From the NCBI RefSeq assembly GCF_963666545.1, contig NZ_OY762899.1, positions 1,798,001 through 1,862,000 of the forward strand: a stretch of 64,000 bases of DNA, written 5' to 3'. The translations under genes and the position numbers were made by a program. This document shows positions 1 to 9,499 of the stretch, piece by piece. The number at the start of each line of letters is the position of its first letter. Positions within the stretch are counted from its first letter, which is position 1. This DNA comes from an uncultured Bacteroides sp. GTDB taxonomy: Bacteria > Bacteroidota > Bacteroidia > Bacteroidales > Bacteroidaceae. Below the pieces are notes generated by a model that was given only the letters and a program-made list of their open reading frames with translations, made no database searches and was not told the origin of the DNA.

Positions 1-99
1 ATTTTTATTGTCAGCTACTGAAGCATTATCATCATTGCAAGCAATCATTGATAATGACATTCCAAGTATATATGTAATGGAAAGAATCCTGTTTTTCAT
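1..99 (-). CDS. Lipoprotein, N-terminal fragment (cut by window edge)
   Basis: The reverse strand opens an ATG at 97-99 and stays open to the window edge, giving 33 residues. They start MKNRILSITYILGMS and contain a lipobox (MIAC) followed by Asn-Asp-Asp, an acidic stretch typical of exported Bacteroidetes lipoproteins. It lies 33 bases after the DUF4960-type gene on the same strand, so it is probably the fifth gene of the sus-like operon. In related fructan loci this slot often holds a surface GH32 levanase or inulinase, but nothing in these residues shows enzyme type. That function is inference from position only. Confidence 0.6.
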   Translation of the reverse strand, partial: MKNRILSITYILGMSLSMIACNDDNASVADNKN

Positions 100-132
100 G
101 ATAATATTTTAAAATATAATTTATACTATTTC

Positions 133-1530
133 TTATTCACTAAGATACTCAATGGCGTTTTTAGTCATAGTCGTAAGATTTGATCGGTAGGTGCCTGTAG
201 TGGTTACTCCGTTGCCATACCAATCGAATGCTCCTGAGCCTACACTAATGACTTTCCCTGAATTTCCTCTTTTGGGAAACTCGGCGATAACTATAGCTCC
301 ACTTTCATTATCTGCATCACCATCACTTCGCCCCAGAGCAATGCCACCTGTTGCATTTTGCCAGTCTTCTTTAGTTTTATATCCGCCCCAATCGGAACCA
401 ATATGCCATTGAGCCGTACTGTTAGTAACAGCATATCCTGTATCAAATAAGTATGCAACATAATCCTTGCCCGACGCAGTTTGCAGACCTGCAAACAAAG
501 GATGGTCCGCATGCCCTTTGAAGGAGATCCCCCAAGGAGATCCTGCTATTTCAGAATTATCTTCACTTCCACCCCAACAATTATTAGGCGATGCTTTGTC
601 TAGTGTAATCTCTAATGAAGCAAGATATCTTGTTGCATAACGAGTTAACAGCAAATTGCCTCCACTTTGATAATAATCCTTGAATTTTTGTATTGCTTGT
701 GTAGCTCCACTTGGCACTCCTGTGGCATCAGAATATCCATCTACATGCCAATGCCACCATATCACCGAATATTTGCCTAATTGTGCACTACCGCTATTAA
801 TGTCGGCAAAGGAAATGTATTCTGCACCAGAGATATTCTGGAGCATCCATACTGCCGCGGCTTTCTCTTCTGGGCTCTCTATTTTATCAATCGATGAAGC
901 AGTACCAACAAAAGCGGTATACTTTATATCCGTCGGAATAACATAAACGGTATATGTAGAGGTCGCAGTACGATGAGTAATAGTATACGTAACCGGATTA
1001 CTAAAGTCCATTATTGCATCGTTTTCAGGGGTAGCTGCAGCACCATCTGTGATCGTATATGTTGCTGTAAGTTGAGTTACACCTGTACCCTTTGGGACAT
1101 AAACTGTTATTATTTTCGCCTCATCGTCAATCGTTCCTATATATGAATTATTGATCTTGAAACTAAGCATCTTAGCTTTATCTATTTCTACTGTAACGGT
1201 GTATTTCCTATAGATATCTCCATTACTGACAAGCAGAGCTACCGGCAAGGAAAAATTAATAGTACTTTTGTTTGCCAAATCAGCTTCTGCCCCATCTGAT
1301 AAAATATATTCGAGAGTCATGGCAGCAACATCCGTTCCATCAGGAACCTGAACAGTGATTATTCCCTTCGCTTGATCTATGACACCTTCATGCCCGTTAA
1401 GAGTGAAGGAAGTAATATTTGCATCGCAATCTAAATTAAGCTCGGATGTGTTACTGTTATCACAGCTACCCATCAGTACAGCAAATGCAATGATTGAAAA
1501 GAAGTAAATATATTTATAAAATGATCTCAT
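133..1530 (-). CDS. Surface lipoprotein with DUF4960-type C-terminal domain (SusE/F position)
   Basis: 465 residues. A signal peptide ends in a lipobox (LMGSC, Cys23) followed by an acidic Asp-Asn stretch, so the protein is lipid-anchored and probably on the outer surface. Residues ~38-200 hold two similar beta-rich repeats, each running from a 'SFTLNG'/'SFKINN' strand to a 'YTVTV'/'YTVYV' strand, resembling tandem Ig-like DUF5018-type modules. Residues ~205-465 resemble DUF4960, with a Trp/His-rich 'IWWHWH' segment and 'GGNLLLTRYATRYL'. Such proteins occur next to SusCD in fructan loci and are thought to bind glycan. It begins 18 bases after the SusD stop, so it is in the same operon. Substrate binding is inference; family assignment is from memory. 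Confidence 0.75.
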   Translation of the reverse strand: MRSFYKYIYFFSIIAFAVLMGSCDNSNTSELNLDCDANITSFTLNGHEGVIDQAKGIITVQVPDGTDVAAMTLEYILSDGAEADLANKSTINFSLPVALLVSNGDIYRKYTVTVEIDKAKMLSFKINNSYIGTIDDEAKIITVYVPKGTGVTQLTATYTITDGAAATPENDAIMDFSNPVTYTITHRTATSTYTVYVIPTDIKYTAFVGTASSIDKIESPEEKAAAVWMLQNISGAEYISFADINSGSAQLGKYSVIWWHWHVDGYSDATGVPSGATQAIQKFKDYYQSGGNLLLTRYATRYLASLEITLDKASPNNCWGGSEDNSEIAGSPWGISFKGHADHPLFAGLQTASGKDYVAYLFDTGYAVTNSTAQWHIGSDWGGYKTKEDWQNATGGIALGRSDGDADNESGAIVIAEFPKRGNSGKVISVGSGAFDWYGNGVTTTGTYRSNLTTMTKNAIEYLSE

Positions 1531-1548
1531 AGCTCTTAAATATTAAAA

Positions 1549-3246
1549 TTAATTCCACCCGTTGTTCTGCTTATACAGATTGTTACTTGCAGTAATTTGA
1601 CTATAGGGAATTGGCAAGTATTCGTTTTTGCCTTTCGTGAAAGAAGCATCTCTGTAATATGTTCTACGGCTTTCTTCAGAACGATAATATGAATTGATAA
1701 CCTGATCGGCTATCCCCCAACGTACCAGGTCAAAGAAGCGAGAACTTTCCATACCGAACTCTAAACGTCGTTCCCAGCGTAATGCTTGTCGGGCAAAGTC
1801 TTCAGTCCAAGTACAGTTTTCACCATTCTTGTAGGTAGATATTTCTAGATTAGGGGCATAGTCAAAGATCAGACTAGTACTTGCGGCAGCTCTACTTCTC
1901 ACTTTATTAATAAGTGGCAATGCTTCTCCTGAACGATTCAATTCTATTAATGCTTCCGCTCTCATTAGTAACACATCTGCATAACGGATCACGATATGAT
2001 TCAATGAATTAGCCCAAAAGGTTCCTCCTATTTTTGCTTGACAAGTACAATCAGGATCGACATTTTCTTTTAATGATGCATATACTCCGTAATAATCCGG
2101 GTTACGATTCCAATCTTTTGTATAGACGTAGTTGGTATTATATTTATAAGGGAAACCAGGCATTGCAACAGTGTGAAATAAACGAGGATCAGAACTATCT
2201 TCTGTACTATCATAATTATCAATATTATAACTATCAAAAACAGGTAAACCATTTTCAGTTTTAAACGCGTTTACAAGATTCTGACTAGGTTTATGGAAAT
2301 CACAACATCCTAGATATTGGGGTACTGTTAACTGCATACCAAAATTCAAATTACCGTATTTCGTGCCGTCATTAATTGAATATTGTATCGCCCAAATAGA
2401 CTCTTTTCCATTTTCATAATTTGGAAGAAAACTCATGCTATAATCCGATTCTAATCCATAGCCGGCTGTAGCCATTATTTCATCATTTGTATAGGTAAGA
2501 ACAGACTCTAAATCTTTTTGATTTATTTCCGTTACATTATGCTGTTCATCTTGCCTATAAGCTTTATTCAGCATGGTCTTAGCCAGATAGGCAGCAGCGG
2601 CAGCTTTGGTTGGTCGTCCAACTTCTCCTTGCACTTCAGGTAGATTATCATATGCGTACTTAAAATCGTCAGCTATTTTTTGCCATTCTTCATCATTAGT
2701 ATAAGTAACATTGGATAAAGAAGTATAATCTTCGGTGGAGATAGTCTCATCAACAATAACAATCTTGTTAAACAACTCTTTCAGCATAAAAAAGGCATGT
2801 GCGCGTAAAAAACGCATTTCTCCAATACGTGCTTCTTTCAGCGGATATTCTTTTTCATCTAAACTATTAAGTGACTGCAACGCCGTATTAGCGCGGGTCA
2901 CACATTTATACAATCTAACCCAGATATCATTGATATTCCAGTCAGTAGAGTGTGTCCCTTGAGCTATTTCAAGGAAATGAAAGACATCACCATCGGCTGC
3001 TCCAGATCCTCCTTTATAACAATCGTCAGATCTTACGTCATAATTCCACAACGTAAAAGATGAGTTCATATCATCACCTGAAACCCATATAGCATAAGCA
3101 GCAGTGACTAGATTATCAACATACTCAGGTGAAGAGATTTCTTCATCAGTCAAGATTCCCTGAGGTGTTTTATCGAGAAAATCAGAGCAACTGTTTGTTA
3201 ACAGTAAAAATACTAATGCAAGAACAAATAAATATTTTTTTTCCAT
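1549..3246 (-). CDS. SusD/RagB family outer-membrane nutrient-binding lipoprotein
   Basis: 565 residues from the ATG at 3244-3246. An upstream in-frame ATG at 3270 would overlap susC and put eight extra hydrophobic residues before the signal peptide, so the shorter start is preferred. Signal peptide MEKKYLFVLALVFLLL ends at a lipobox (TNSC, Cys20) followed by SDFLDKTP, the usual SusD N-terminus. A TPR-like helical region includes 'RFLRAHAFFMLKELF', and the C-terminal half has 'IRYADVLLMRAEALIELN' and 'ALRWERRLEFGMESSRFFDL', both SusD/RagB hallmarks. The protein forms the lid on the SusC channel and presents oligosaccharide to it. It starts 20 bases after the SusC stop. Confidence 0.95.
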   Translation of the reverse strand: MEKKYLFVLALVFLLLTNSCSDFLDKTPQGILTDEEISSPEYVDNLVTAAYAIWVSGDDMNSSFTLWNYDVRSDDCYKGGSGAADGDVFHFLEIAQGTHSTDWNINDIWVRLYKCVTRANTALQSLNSLDEKEYPLKEARIGEMRFLRAHAFFMLKELFNKIVIVDETISTEDYTSLSNVTYTNDEEWQKIADDFKYAYDNLPEVQGEVGRPTKAAAAAYLAKTMLNKAYRQDEQHNVTEINQKDLESVLTYTNDEIMATAGYGLESDYSMSFLPNYENGKESIWAIQYSINDGTKYGNLNFGMQLTVPQYLGCCDFHKPSQNLVNAFKTENGLPVFDSYNIDNYDSTEDSSDPRLFHTVAMPGFPYKYNTNYVYTKDWNRNPDYYGVYASLKENVDPDCTCQAKIGGTFWANSLNHIVIRYADVLLMRAEALIELNRSGEALPLINKVRSRAAASTSLIFDYAPNLEISTYKNGENCTWTEDFARQALRWERRLEFGMESSRFFDLVRWGIADQVINSYYRSEESRRTYYRDASFTKGKNEYLPIPYSQITASNNLYKQNNGWN

Positions 3247-3266
3247 AATAATGCATATTAAGATTA

Positions 3267-6200
3267 TCAAAAGCCAATGTTAAATCCAAGTGTCACATTT
3301 AGTGGTATTGGGTAACCATAAAGTGGATTTTCAGGATCCTCACCGGTAAAGCTCTTCGATTTAATTGTCAAGAGGTTTTGTCCACTAATATAGAAACGTA
3401 CACTTTGCATCTTCAGCTTATTGGCTATTTCATGAGGTAGTCGATAACCTATTTGTGCGTTTCTAAGCTTCAGAAAAGAACCATTCTCTACATAATAAGA
3501 TGAAAGACGTTTTTCATTATTAGTATCGGTAGTGGTGAGAGCAGGTATATTAGAATTGTAGTTGGCAGGTGTCCATGCCTTCAAAACTCTTTTCCCTTTA
3601 TTTAAATAGTTCACATTGGAGGCCGACCAAAAATCCGTTTGTTTCTTCACATCGTACATTATTGCATCAACTCCTTGTACTCCTTGCCAAAATAGAGACA
3701 AATCGAAGTTTTTATATTCAAAATACATGTTGATGCCATAACTAAAGTCAGGGGTAGGATTATATATCCAAGTTTGGTCACTCTCATTAATAGTGCCATT
3801 CCCATCTAAATCTTTGTAACGGATGCGCCCGATATCAGCCCCTTCCTGAGTGGCATGATTAAGAAGCTCTTCTTGTGATTTGAATATTCCGTCAGCTACA
3901 TATCCAACCTGAGAATAGATCGAATGTCCTACTATACTTTTCACGCCATTGCCGCCAAAAGTTCCTGCAGCCGCAACAGTTTCAGGCACATAGAGGACCT
4001 TATTCCTGTAAGTAGAAAAGTTCATATTTATATCATAATTAAATCCGGCTTTTGTCTTATTGCGATATCCTAAATTTAATTCTACACCTCTATTTTGCAT
4101 CGAACCTGCGTTTACATACTGACTGCCTCCTTCGCCTAAAGCGGCAATACCAGTCAGTACGGTCAATATATCTGTTGTCTTTTTATAGTAGTATTCAGCT
4201 GAGCCGTATAGTGATTGACTGAATAATGAGAAGTCCAAGCCAATGTTCGTTTGAGCTGTTGTTTCCCATTTAATATTGTCATTACCCAACTGATTACGTT
4301 TGAAGCCTGACGCAAGCGTTCCACCACCATTTGTACCAGCAATATCGTAAGACGTTCCGTAAGTTCCGCCGGCGTAAGTGTCATTTGTCCCGTAATTTGA
4401 GACATAAATAGTATATCTAGCAAGATTAGCAATATTCTGATTTCCTGTTTTTCCCCAAGACGCTCTTAGTTTCAAGTCATCTATAATCTTTTTTGAACCT
4501 TTCATAAACGATTCTTCACTCATACGCCATCCTAATGATGCGGCCGGAAAAGTAGCATAGCGATTATTCTTACCAAATCTGGAAGAGCCATCATTTCGCA
4601 AAGTTATAGATGCTAAGTATTTATCAGCATATGAATAATTAATTTTACCAAAATAAGAGATCAAAGAAAATCCCTCTCCACTACCATAAGCCTGCGATCG
4701 TCCTGTTCCCGCATCAGGCCACATATAGTCTGTGGTTAATATCGCAAAGCCTTCTTTATAAGCTGAGAAATTAGTGTCATCTTCACGGTTGAGCTCTACC
4801 CCTAACATAGCATCAGCACGATGCTTACCACTCTCTATTTCATAAGTAGCCAATGCATTCCACATCCATTTAGTCCAGTGCTCTTGCTTCATTGTAACAG
4901 CACTCAAATTATCACCTTTATATCCATTATCATAAGGGAGCGTAAAGTTACGTTGTTGTTTGTTAGCATAATCCAAACCGAAATTTGAGCGTATCTTAAA
5001 ACCTTTAAATAAATTCAGATTAACGAAAGCGTTACCAAACAAACGCCAATAGATATATTTGTTATTACGATTATCAGACACAACTCGAGCAGGATTATTT
5101 CGATCAGGCAGATTTCCGACAGGGCCTCCCCATCCCCCACTTGTAGTATGTACCGGAATAATAGAAGGCATATCAAGTGCATCGCTAATAATATTACTTG
5201 GAGCACTGACTTCTGATGTACGGTTAAGCGTGAAGTTTTCTCCTATTGTTAACATATCTCCAATCAGTTTGTAGTCCGTATTCATGCGGGCTGAGAAACG
5301 CTCAAAATCAGTATATTTTATGATACCATCATTATGATAATATCCGGCAGAGAAAAACGAATTACCTTTCTCACTTCCATTGCTTACCGATAAATTATAT
5401 TGCTGAATGATACCGGTACGAGTAATCTCGTTGAACCAATCGGTATCTGATGCCGGCATTGTGCTGTCATTATTGAGGTATTTAGGTAGTTTCATCCCAT
5501 TAAGAACAGGCTGATTATTACTGTCATAACCCCAGTTGTATAGATAACCGATACCATTTGAATTAGGATTTATGCCATCGTTCACGTATGCCTGCCACAT
5601 AGCACCCCCATACTCTTTTGAGTTGAGTACATCTAACTTTGATTGGTAATTGGAAATGGTTAAAGAAGCATCAAAATTTACTTTTACTTGTCCCTTTTTA
5701 CCCTTTTTGGTCGTAACAATAATAACTCCGTTGGCAGCTCTTGAGCCATATATGGAAGCTGATGCAGCATCTTTCAAGATTTGAATAGATTCAACATCAT
5801 TGCCATTTAATTCATGCATACCACTTTTAGTCGGGACCCCGTCAATAATATACAAAGGATCATTATCATTCAGCGTCCCTATTCCCCTAATACGTACAGT
5901 CGATGAACCACTCGGGCTACCGTCGGCAGAAATATTCATGCCGGGCACCCTACCTTGTAATGCTTTAATAGGATTATTTTCTCCCTGCTTCTGTATTTCA
6001 TTAATATTTATCACAGATACAGCTCCTGTTAAATCTGCTTTCCGCTGTGTAGTATAACCAGTGACAACTATTTCAGATAACATTTCGGTATCTTCCTCCA
6101 AAACAATCTTCATTGCAGGTTTGGCATGTAGCGTTATTGTTTTATACCCCACATAAGAAATAATCATTTCTACATTATCTTTAATAGACAACGTAAAGCG

Positions 6201-6398
6201 ACCTTGTAAATCGGTAATTGTTCCATTGGTCGTACCTTTTTCTAAAATGCTGGCGCCTATAATAGGTTCGCCATCGTTTTTTGAAGTTACAACACCATTT
6301 ACTTTGACTTGTTGTGCCATAGCAACCGGCACAATAAACAGTAGGAATACCCATATCCACCATTTGGGCAAGAAGAAAAAAAGATGTGTTCTACTCAT
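3267..6398 (-). CDS. SusC/RagA family TonB-dependent outer-membrane transporter
   Basis: 1043 residues from the ATG at 6396-6398. A longer in-frame start at 6485 would lie upstream of the apparent promoter and would precede the signal peptide. Order: signal peptide (~1-28, ending VAMAQQ); a carboxypeptidase-regulatory-like beta domain with 'GEPIIGASILEKGTTNGTI'; a TonB-box-like 'LSEIVVTGY'; a plug domain with 'PIKALQGRVPGMNIS', 'LYIIDGVP' and 'DAASASIYGSRAANGVIIV'; then a long beta-barrel ending in an aromatic C-terminus (LGFNIGF). It imports oligosaccharides bound by the downstream SusD using TonB energy. The neighbouring sensor with a sugar-binding domain suggests fructan or fructo-oligosaccharide; that substrate is inferred. 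Confidence 0.95.
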   Translation of the reverse strand: MSRTHLFFFLPKWWIWVFLLFIVPVAMAQQVKVNGVVTSKNDGEPIIGASILEKGTTNGTITDLQGRFTLSIKDNVEMIISYVGYKTITLHAKPAMKIVLEEDTEMLSEIVVTGYTTQRKADLTGAVSVININEIQKQGENNPIKALQGRVPGMNISADGSPSGSSTVRIRGIGTLNDNDPLYIIDGVPTKSGMHELNGNDVESIQILKDAASASIYGSRAANGVIIVTTKKGKKGQVKVNFDASLTISNYQSKLDVLNSKEYGGAMWQAYVNDGINPNSNGIGYLYNWGYDSNNQPVLNGMKLPKYLNNDSTMPASDTDWFNEITRTGIIQQYNLSVSNGSEKGNSFFSAGYYHNDGIIKYTDFERFSARMNTDYKLIGDMLTIGENFTLNRTSEVSAPSNIISDALDMPSIIPVHTTSGGWGGPVGNLPDRNNPARVVSDNRNNKYIYWRLFGNAFVNLNLFKGFKIRSNFGLDYANKQQRNFTLPYDNGYKGDNLSAVTMKQEHWTKWMWNALATYEIESGKHRADAMLGVELNREDDTNFSAYKEGFAILTTDYMWPDAGTGRSQAYGSGEGFSLISYFGKINYSYADKYLASITLRNDGSSRFGKNNRYATFPAASLGWRMSEESFMKGSKKIIDDLKLRASWGKTGNQNIANLARYTIYVSNYGTNDTYAGGTYGTSYDIAGTNGGGTLASGFKRNQLGNDNIKWETTAQTNIGLDFSLFSQSLYGSAEYYYKKTTDILTVLTGIAALGEGGSQYVNAGSMQNRGVELNLGYRNKTKAGFNYDINMNFSTYRNKVLYVPETVAAAGTFGGNGVKSIVGHSIYSQVGYVADGIFKSQEELLNHATQEGADIGRIRYKDLDGNGTINESDQTWIYNPTPDFSYGINMYFEYKNFDLSLFWQGVQGVDAIMYDVKKQTDFWSASNVNYLNKGKRVLKAWTPANYNSNIPALTTTDTNNEKRLSSYYVENGSFLKLRNAQIGYRLPHEIANKLKMQSVRFYISGQNLLTIKSKSFTGEDPENPLYGYPIPLNVTLGFNIGF

Positions 6399-6439
6399 AG
6401 GTTTTGAATTTAGCGTTAACAAATGAATTTTAATTTGCC

Positions 6440-6447
6440 CAAAAGTA
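6440..6447 (-). promoter_or_regulatory. -7 promoter box for the susC operon
   Basis: On the reverse strand these bases read TACTTTTG, a match to the Bacteroides -7 consensus TAnnTTTG. It sits about 42 bases upstream of the susC ATG at 6398, a good distance for a short leader, and supports the shorter susC start. No clear -33 TTTG is correctly spaced, as is common for activator-dependent promoters. Confidence 0.55.
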
Positions 6448-6495
6448 AGTACTGTGGCACAAAGGGGAGATAACAAAAAAGACAAGAAGTATCAC

Positions 6496-6537
6496 AAATG
6501 TCTTATCTATAACAAATAAATTATAGATAAGACATTT
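6496..6537. repeat. 17-base perfect inverted repeat between sensor gene and susC
   Basis: AAATGTCTTATCTATAA (6496-6512) is exactly repeated in inverse at 6521-6537 with an 8-base AT spacer. It lies 17 bases beyond the stop of the hybrid sensor gene and about 50 bases upstream of the susC -7 box. It could be the sensor gene's transcription terminator, although the stem is AT-rich and has no T-run, or a palindromic binding site near the susC promoter. Confidence 0.7.
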
Positions 6538-6554
6538 ATTATTAAAATGAGCGG

Positions 6555-9275
6555 TTAATCTTCTTCCTGATATTCGGAAGGGGTTTTATTATAAACTGTT
6601 TTAAAGCATTTAGAGAAGTATGCAGGTGAAGAGAATCCTGTTTTATAGGCAATCTCATTCACATTAAGACTCTTCTGTTTTAGCAACAAAGCAGCCTTAT
6701 TCAGTTTGTAGTTTCGGAGGAATTCCACAGGTGTTGTTCCGGTCAAATCTTTTATCTTTCTATGTAAATGCCCTCTGGACAACCCCAAGCTTTCGCTCAG
6801 TTTTTCAATATTATAGTCCGAATCCGAATATACATTTTCAATCTGCTCCATAAATTTCTTCAAAAAAGCATCATCCAAACTATCAATCTTTTCGGGGTCA
6901 ATTTGCATCACATTGCCTTTTTGAAGTTTTTCAAGCAGTTGTTCCCGGAGGCGTTTTCGTTCTTCCAGTAATCTAATAATTTTTATCTTCAAATAATTAA
7001 TATGAAAAGGCTTCCGAATATAGCCGTCTGCTCCACCAATTACACCATATATTTGTTGCCGGACATCAGAAAGTGCAGTTAGTAGTACTACAGGTATGTG
7101 GCTAATTAGAACATCACTCTTTATTTCCCGGCACAGTTCAAAGCCATTCATCCGAGGCATCATAACATCGCTAAGCACCAATGAGACTTCTTCGGATTTC
7201 AATATATCCAATGCTTGTTCACCATCGGAGGCAGTTAGAATTTTAAAGTTCTCCTGAAGTTCTCTCTGCAAATAAATGCGCACGTCTTCATCATCATCTA
7301 CTATCAAGATGATATAAGAATAGGCCTGAGAAAGTAAGTTCTTCTCTGTTTGGTCATCCAATACAGTAGTAACGTATGACTTTAGCGATAAATCAACTTC
7401 ACGTACGTTATCTCCTTGAAGAATTTGTTTATCTCTATTTAAAGTAATAGTAAATACCGTTTTTTTACCAGGAGTGCTTTCTACAGCTATTTCTCCTTTA
7501 TGCATGGATACGTACTCTTTAACCAGATGCAGTCCAATGCCAGTCCCAGCAGAGCTATTTTCTGTATAAAAACGATTAAAGATATTACCGATCTTATCAG
7601 GTTGTATACCACAACCATTATCTTCCACCTCTATAATAACTTTATCGCCTTCATCCTTAATAACAAGAGAAATGACTCCTCCTTCCGAAACAAACTTAAA
7701 TGCATTGGACAACAGATTCACTAATACTTTCTCCATCAAATCTTGATCTATCCACAAAAAACATTCTTTCATCTCAGAGGAAAAAGTATATGTTATGTGC
7801 CGTAGCGTAGCAATGTTTTCAAAGTACGATTTTACTTCTCCCACAAAACCAACAAGCTCCGTTTGCTCGATCTTAAGCTCTTGTTTATTACTTTCTACCT
7901 TTCGAAAGTCCAAAATCTGATTAATGACTCTCAGTAGGCGATCAGCATTCTTATGCATCAACTCCAAGTCGGGCAGATAAGGGGAATTGTGCAAAAGTCT
8001 GATAAGGCGATCCAAGGGCCCCAATATTAAAGTAAGCGGAGTACGTACTTCGTGTGACACATTTGTGAAGAATTGGAGCTTTTGTGCTGTAACCTGTTCT
8101 ATCTCAGCATTTAGTGAAATAAGCTTTTTATTTTGCTCTTCTTCCTTTTTATTCTTCTCTATCAGTTTCTTGTTTACTCGTTGCATTTTCCTATTAATGA
8201 AAAATGCGTAGACAGAAAGTAGAACAAAAGCCAGCATTAAAGCGGAGATGATGGTTAGCGAGCTTCGAAGAAACACGAATCTATCAAATAACTGATCAAT
8301 TTTTGAACGTTGTCCTTCAATTCTTTTTTGATAGTTTTGTAATTGTTTGGTTGCTAACAAGATATTTCTTGCACTTTTCATGTCGATTAGCGATGTTTGC
8401 AATGCAGTCTTTTTAGGAACAGGTTTACCGTTTATTATATCCATCGATGTTTTGATTAATTCTTCAGCACCTGTCGGATAGAGAAAAGACACATCAATAC
8501 GCCCATCTGCAACGGCCTCCAGCCCTGCACCCGCAGTTGCATCCACACCAATGATTTGAGTATTTTCTTTTGAACGATTATGATTAATAGAGTCCGTTAC
8601 TTCTCGGGCTGCAATAGCCATCATATCATTATGGCAATAAATAAAAGTACATCGATCTATTCCTGTCTGTTTGGGAAGAAGATTTCTTGTTTTTTTGTAA
8701 AGCCAATCACCCTCAAATGATTCATAGCGAACATCCGTACGCGCTTTCATGGCATCAATAAAACCTTGATGTCTTTCACGTGCCGGTGAAGATCTTTTTA
8801 ATCCCCAAACTTCCAGAATAGTAGATCCTTGTAGCACGTGAATAGCAGCATATTCTCCGGCAGCAAAACCTATTGCATAGTTATCAGCCCCAACAAATGA
8901 GGTATAAAACTCCGAATTAATTTTTCTATCAGTTATAATAGTCGGTATCCCGGCTTTATAAGCCTCCTCAGCAATAGGAGTTATAGCTTCCGACTCAAAA
9001 GGAGATATAATAAGTACATCCACCTTCATTCCCATTAACTCACGTATCTGATCTATTTGTCTTTCATTGCTGTTATTTGCATCCTTAACTATGATTTTAA
9101 TGTTATCATAGTTAGACGCTTCGATCATTAGCTCTTTAATCATTGATTGGCGCCAAGCATCGTTCAACACGCATTGAGAGACTCCTATGGTATATTGCTT
9201 TTCTTTGGATGAAGATGTACATGCCTGTAAGCAAATGGTAATTATTAGGCAAAAGAAGATTATCGAGTTTTTCAT
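6555..9275 (-). CDS. Hybrid two-component system sensor/regulator with periplasmic sugar-binding domain (fructan-type HTCS)
   Basis: 906 residues holding sensor, kinase, receiver and DNA-binding parts in one chain. N-terminal signal (~1-19, with a lipobox-like LQAC). Residues ~27-310 are a LacI/RbsB-type periplasmic binding domain ('YTIGVSQC', 'VDVLIISPFESEAITP', 'IIGVDATAGAGLEAV'). There is a transmembrane helix at ~338-360 and a short coiled coil. The HisKA motif NVSHEVRTP carries His408, the ATPase has DNGCGIQPD and GTGIGLHLV, the receiver has Asp703 (SDVMMPRMNG), Thr733 and Lys755, and an AraC-type helix-turn-helix covers ~805-903. The Bacteroides thetaiotaomicron regulator with this sensor type binds fructose and controls a levan locus, so this one probably activates the downstream susC operon in response to fructose or a related sugar. 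The ligand is inferred. Confidence 0.93.
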   Translation of the reverse strand: MKNSIIFFCLIITICLQACTSSSKEKQYTIGVSQCVLNDAWRQSMIKELMIEASNYDNIKIIVKDANNSNERQIDQIRELMGMKVDVLIISPFESEAITPIAEEAYKAGIPTIITDRKINSEFYTSFVGADNYAIGFAAGEYAAIHVLQGSTILEVWGLKRSSPARERHQGFIDAMKARTDVRYESFEGDWLYKKTRNLLPKQTGIDRCTFIYCHNDMMAIAAREVTDSINHNRSKENTQIIGVDATAGAGLEAVADGRIDVSFLYPTGAEELIKTSMDIINGKPVPKKTALQTSLIDMKSARNILLATKQLQNYQKRIEGQRSKIDQLFDRFVFLRSSLTIISALMLAFVLLSVYAFFINRKMQRVNKKLIEKNKKEEEQNKKLISLNAEIEQVTAQKLQFFTNVSHEVRTPLTLILGPLDRLIRLLHNSPYLPDLELMHKNADRLLRVINQILDFRKVESNKQELKIEQTELVGFVGEVKSYFENIATLRHITYTFSSEMKECFLWIDQDLMEKVLVNLLSNAFKFVSEGGVISLVIKDEGDKVIIEVEDNGCGIQPDKIGNIFNRFYTENSSAGTGIGLHLVKEYVSMHKGEIAVESTPGKKTVFTITLNRDKQILQGDNVREVDLSLKSYVTTVLDDQTEKNLLSQAYSYIILIVDDDEDVRIYLQRELQENFKILTASDGEQALDILKSEEVSLVLSDVMMPRMNGFELCREIKSDVLISHIPVVLLTALSDVRQQIYGVIGGADGYIRKPFHINYLKIKIIRLLEERKRLREQLLEKLQKGNVMQIDPEKIDSLDDAFLKKFMEQIENVYSDSDYNIEKLSESLGLSRGHLHRKIKDLTGTTPVEFLRNYKLNKAALLLKQKSLNVNEIAYKTGFSSPAYFSKCFKTVYNKTPSEYQEED

Positions 9276-9464
9276 ACCACAGTTTTTAAGCTTTCGTATT
9301 AGGTGGTAAAGATAAGAATATAATCATCCGAAGACTTTCTACATAAGATAAAAAATAGAAGAAATCTGATAAGAACGACAGCTACTTTCAGTGGAAATAG
9401 ACAAAATAGCAAGAATTGCAAAATTTAATTTAGAGAATGAACAAGCTAAGTACAATACAAGTTA

Positions 9465-9472
9465 TACTTTTG
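9465..9472 (+). promoter_or_regulatory. -7 promoter box for the MFS transporter gene
   Basis: TACTTTTG matches TAnnTTTG. The implied transcription start is near 9479, about 20 bases before the ATG at 9500. An upstream in-frame ATG at 9437 lies before this box, so it is unlikely to be the start codon. No matching -33 element was found. Confidence 0.55.
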
Positions 9473-9499
9473 CACCTGAACGATAAAGACTTATTCAAG

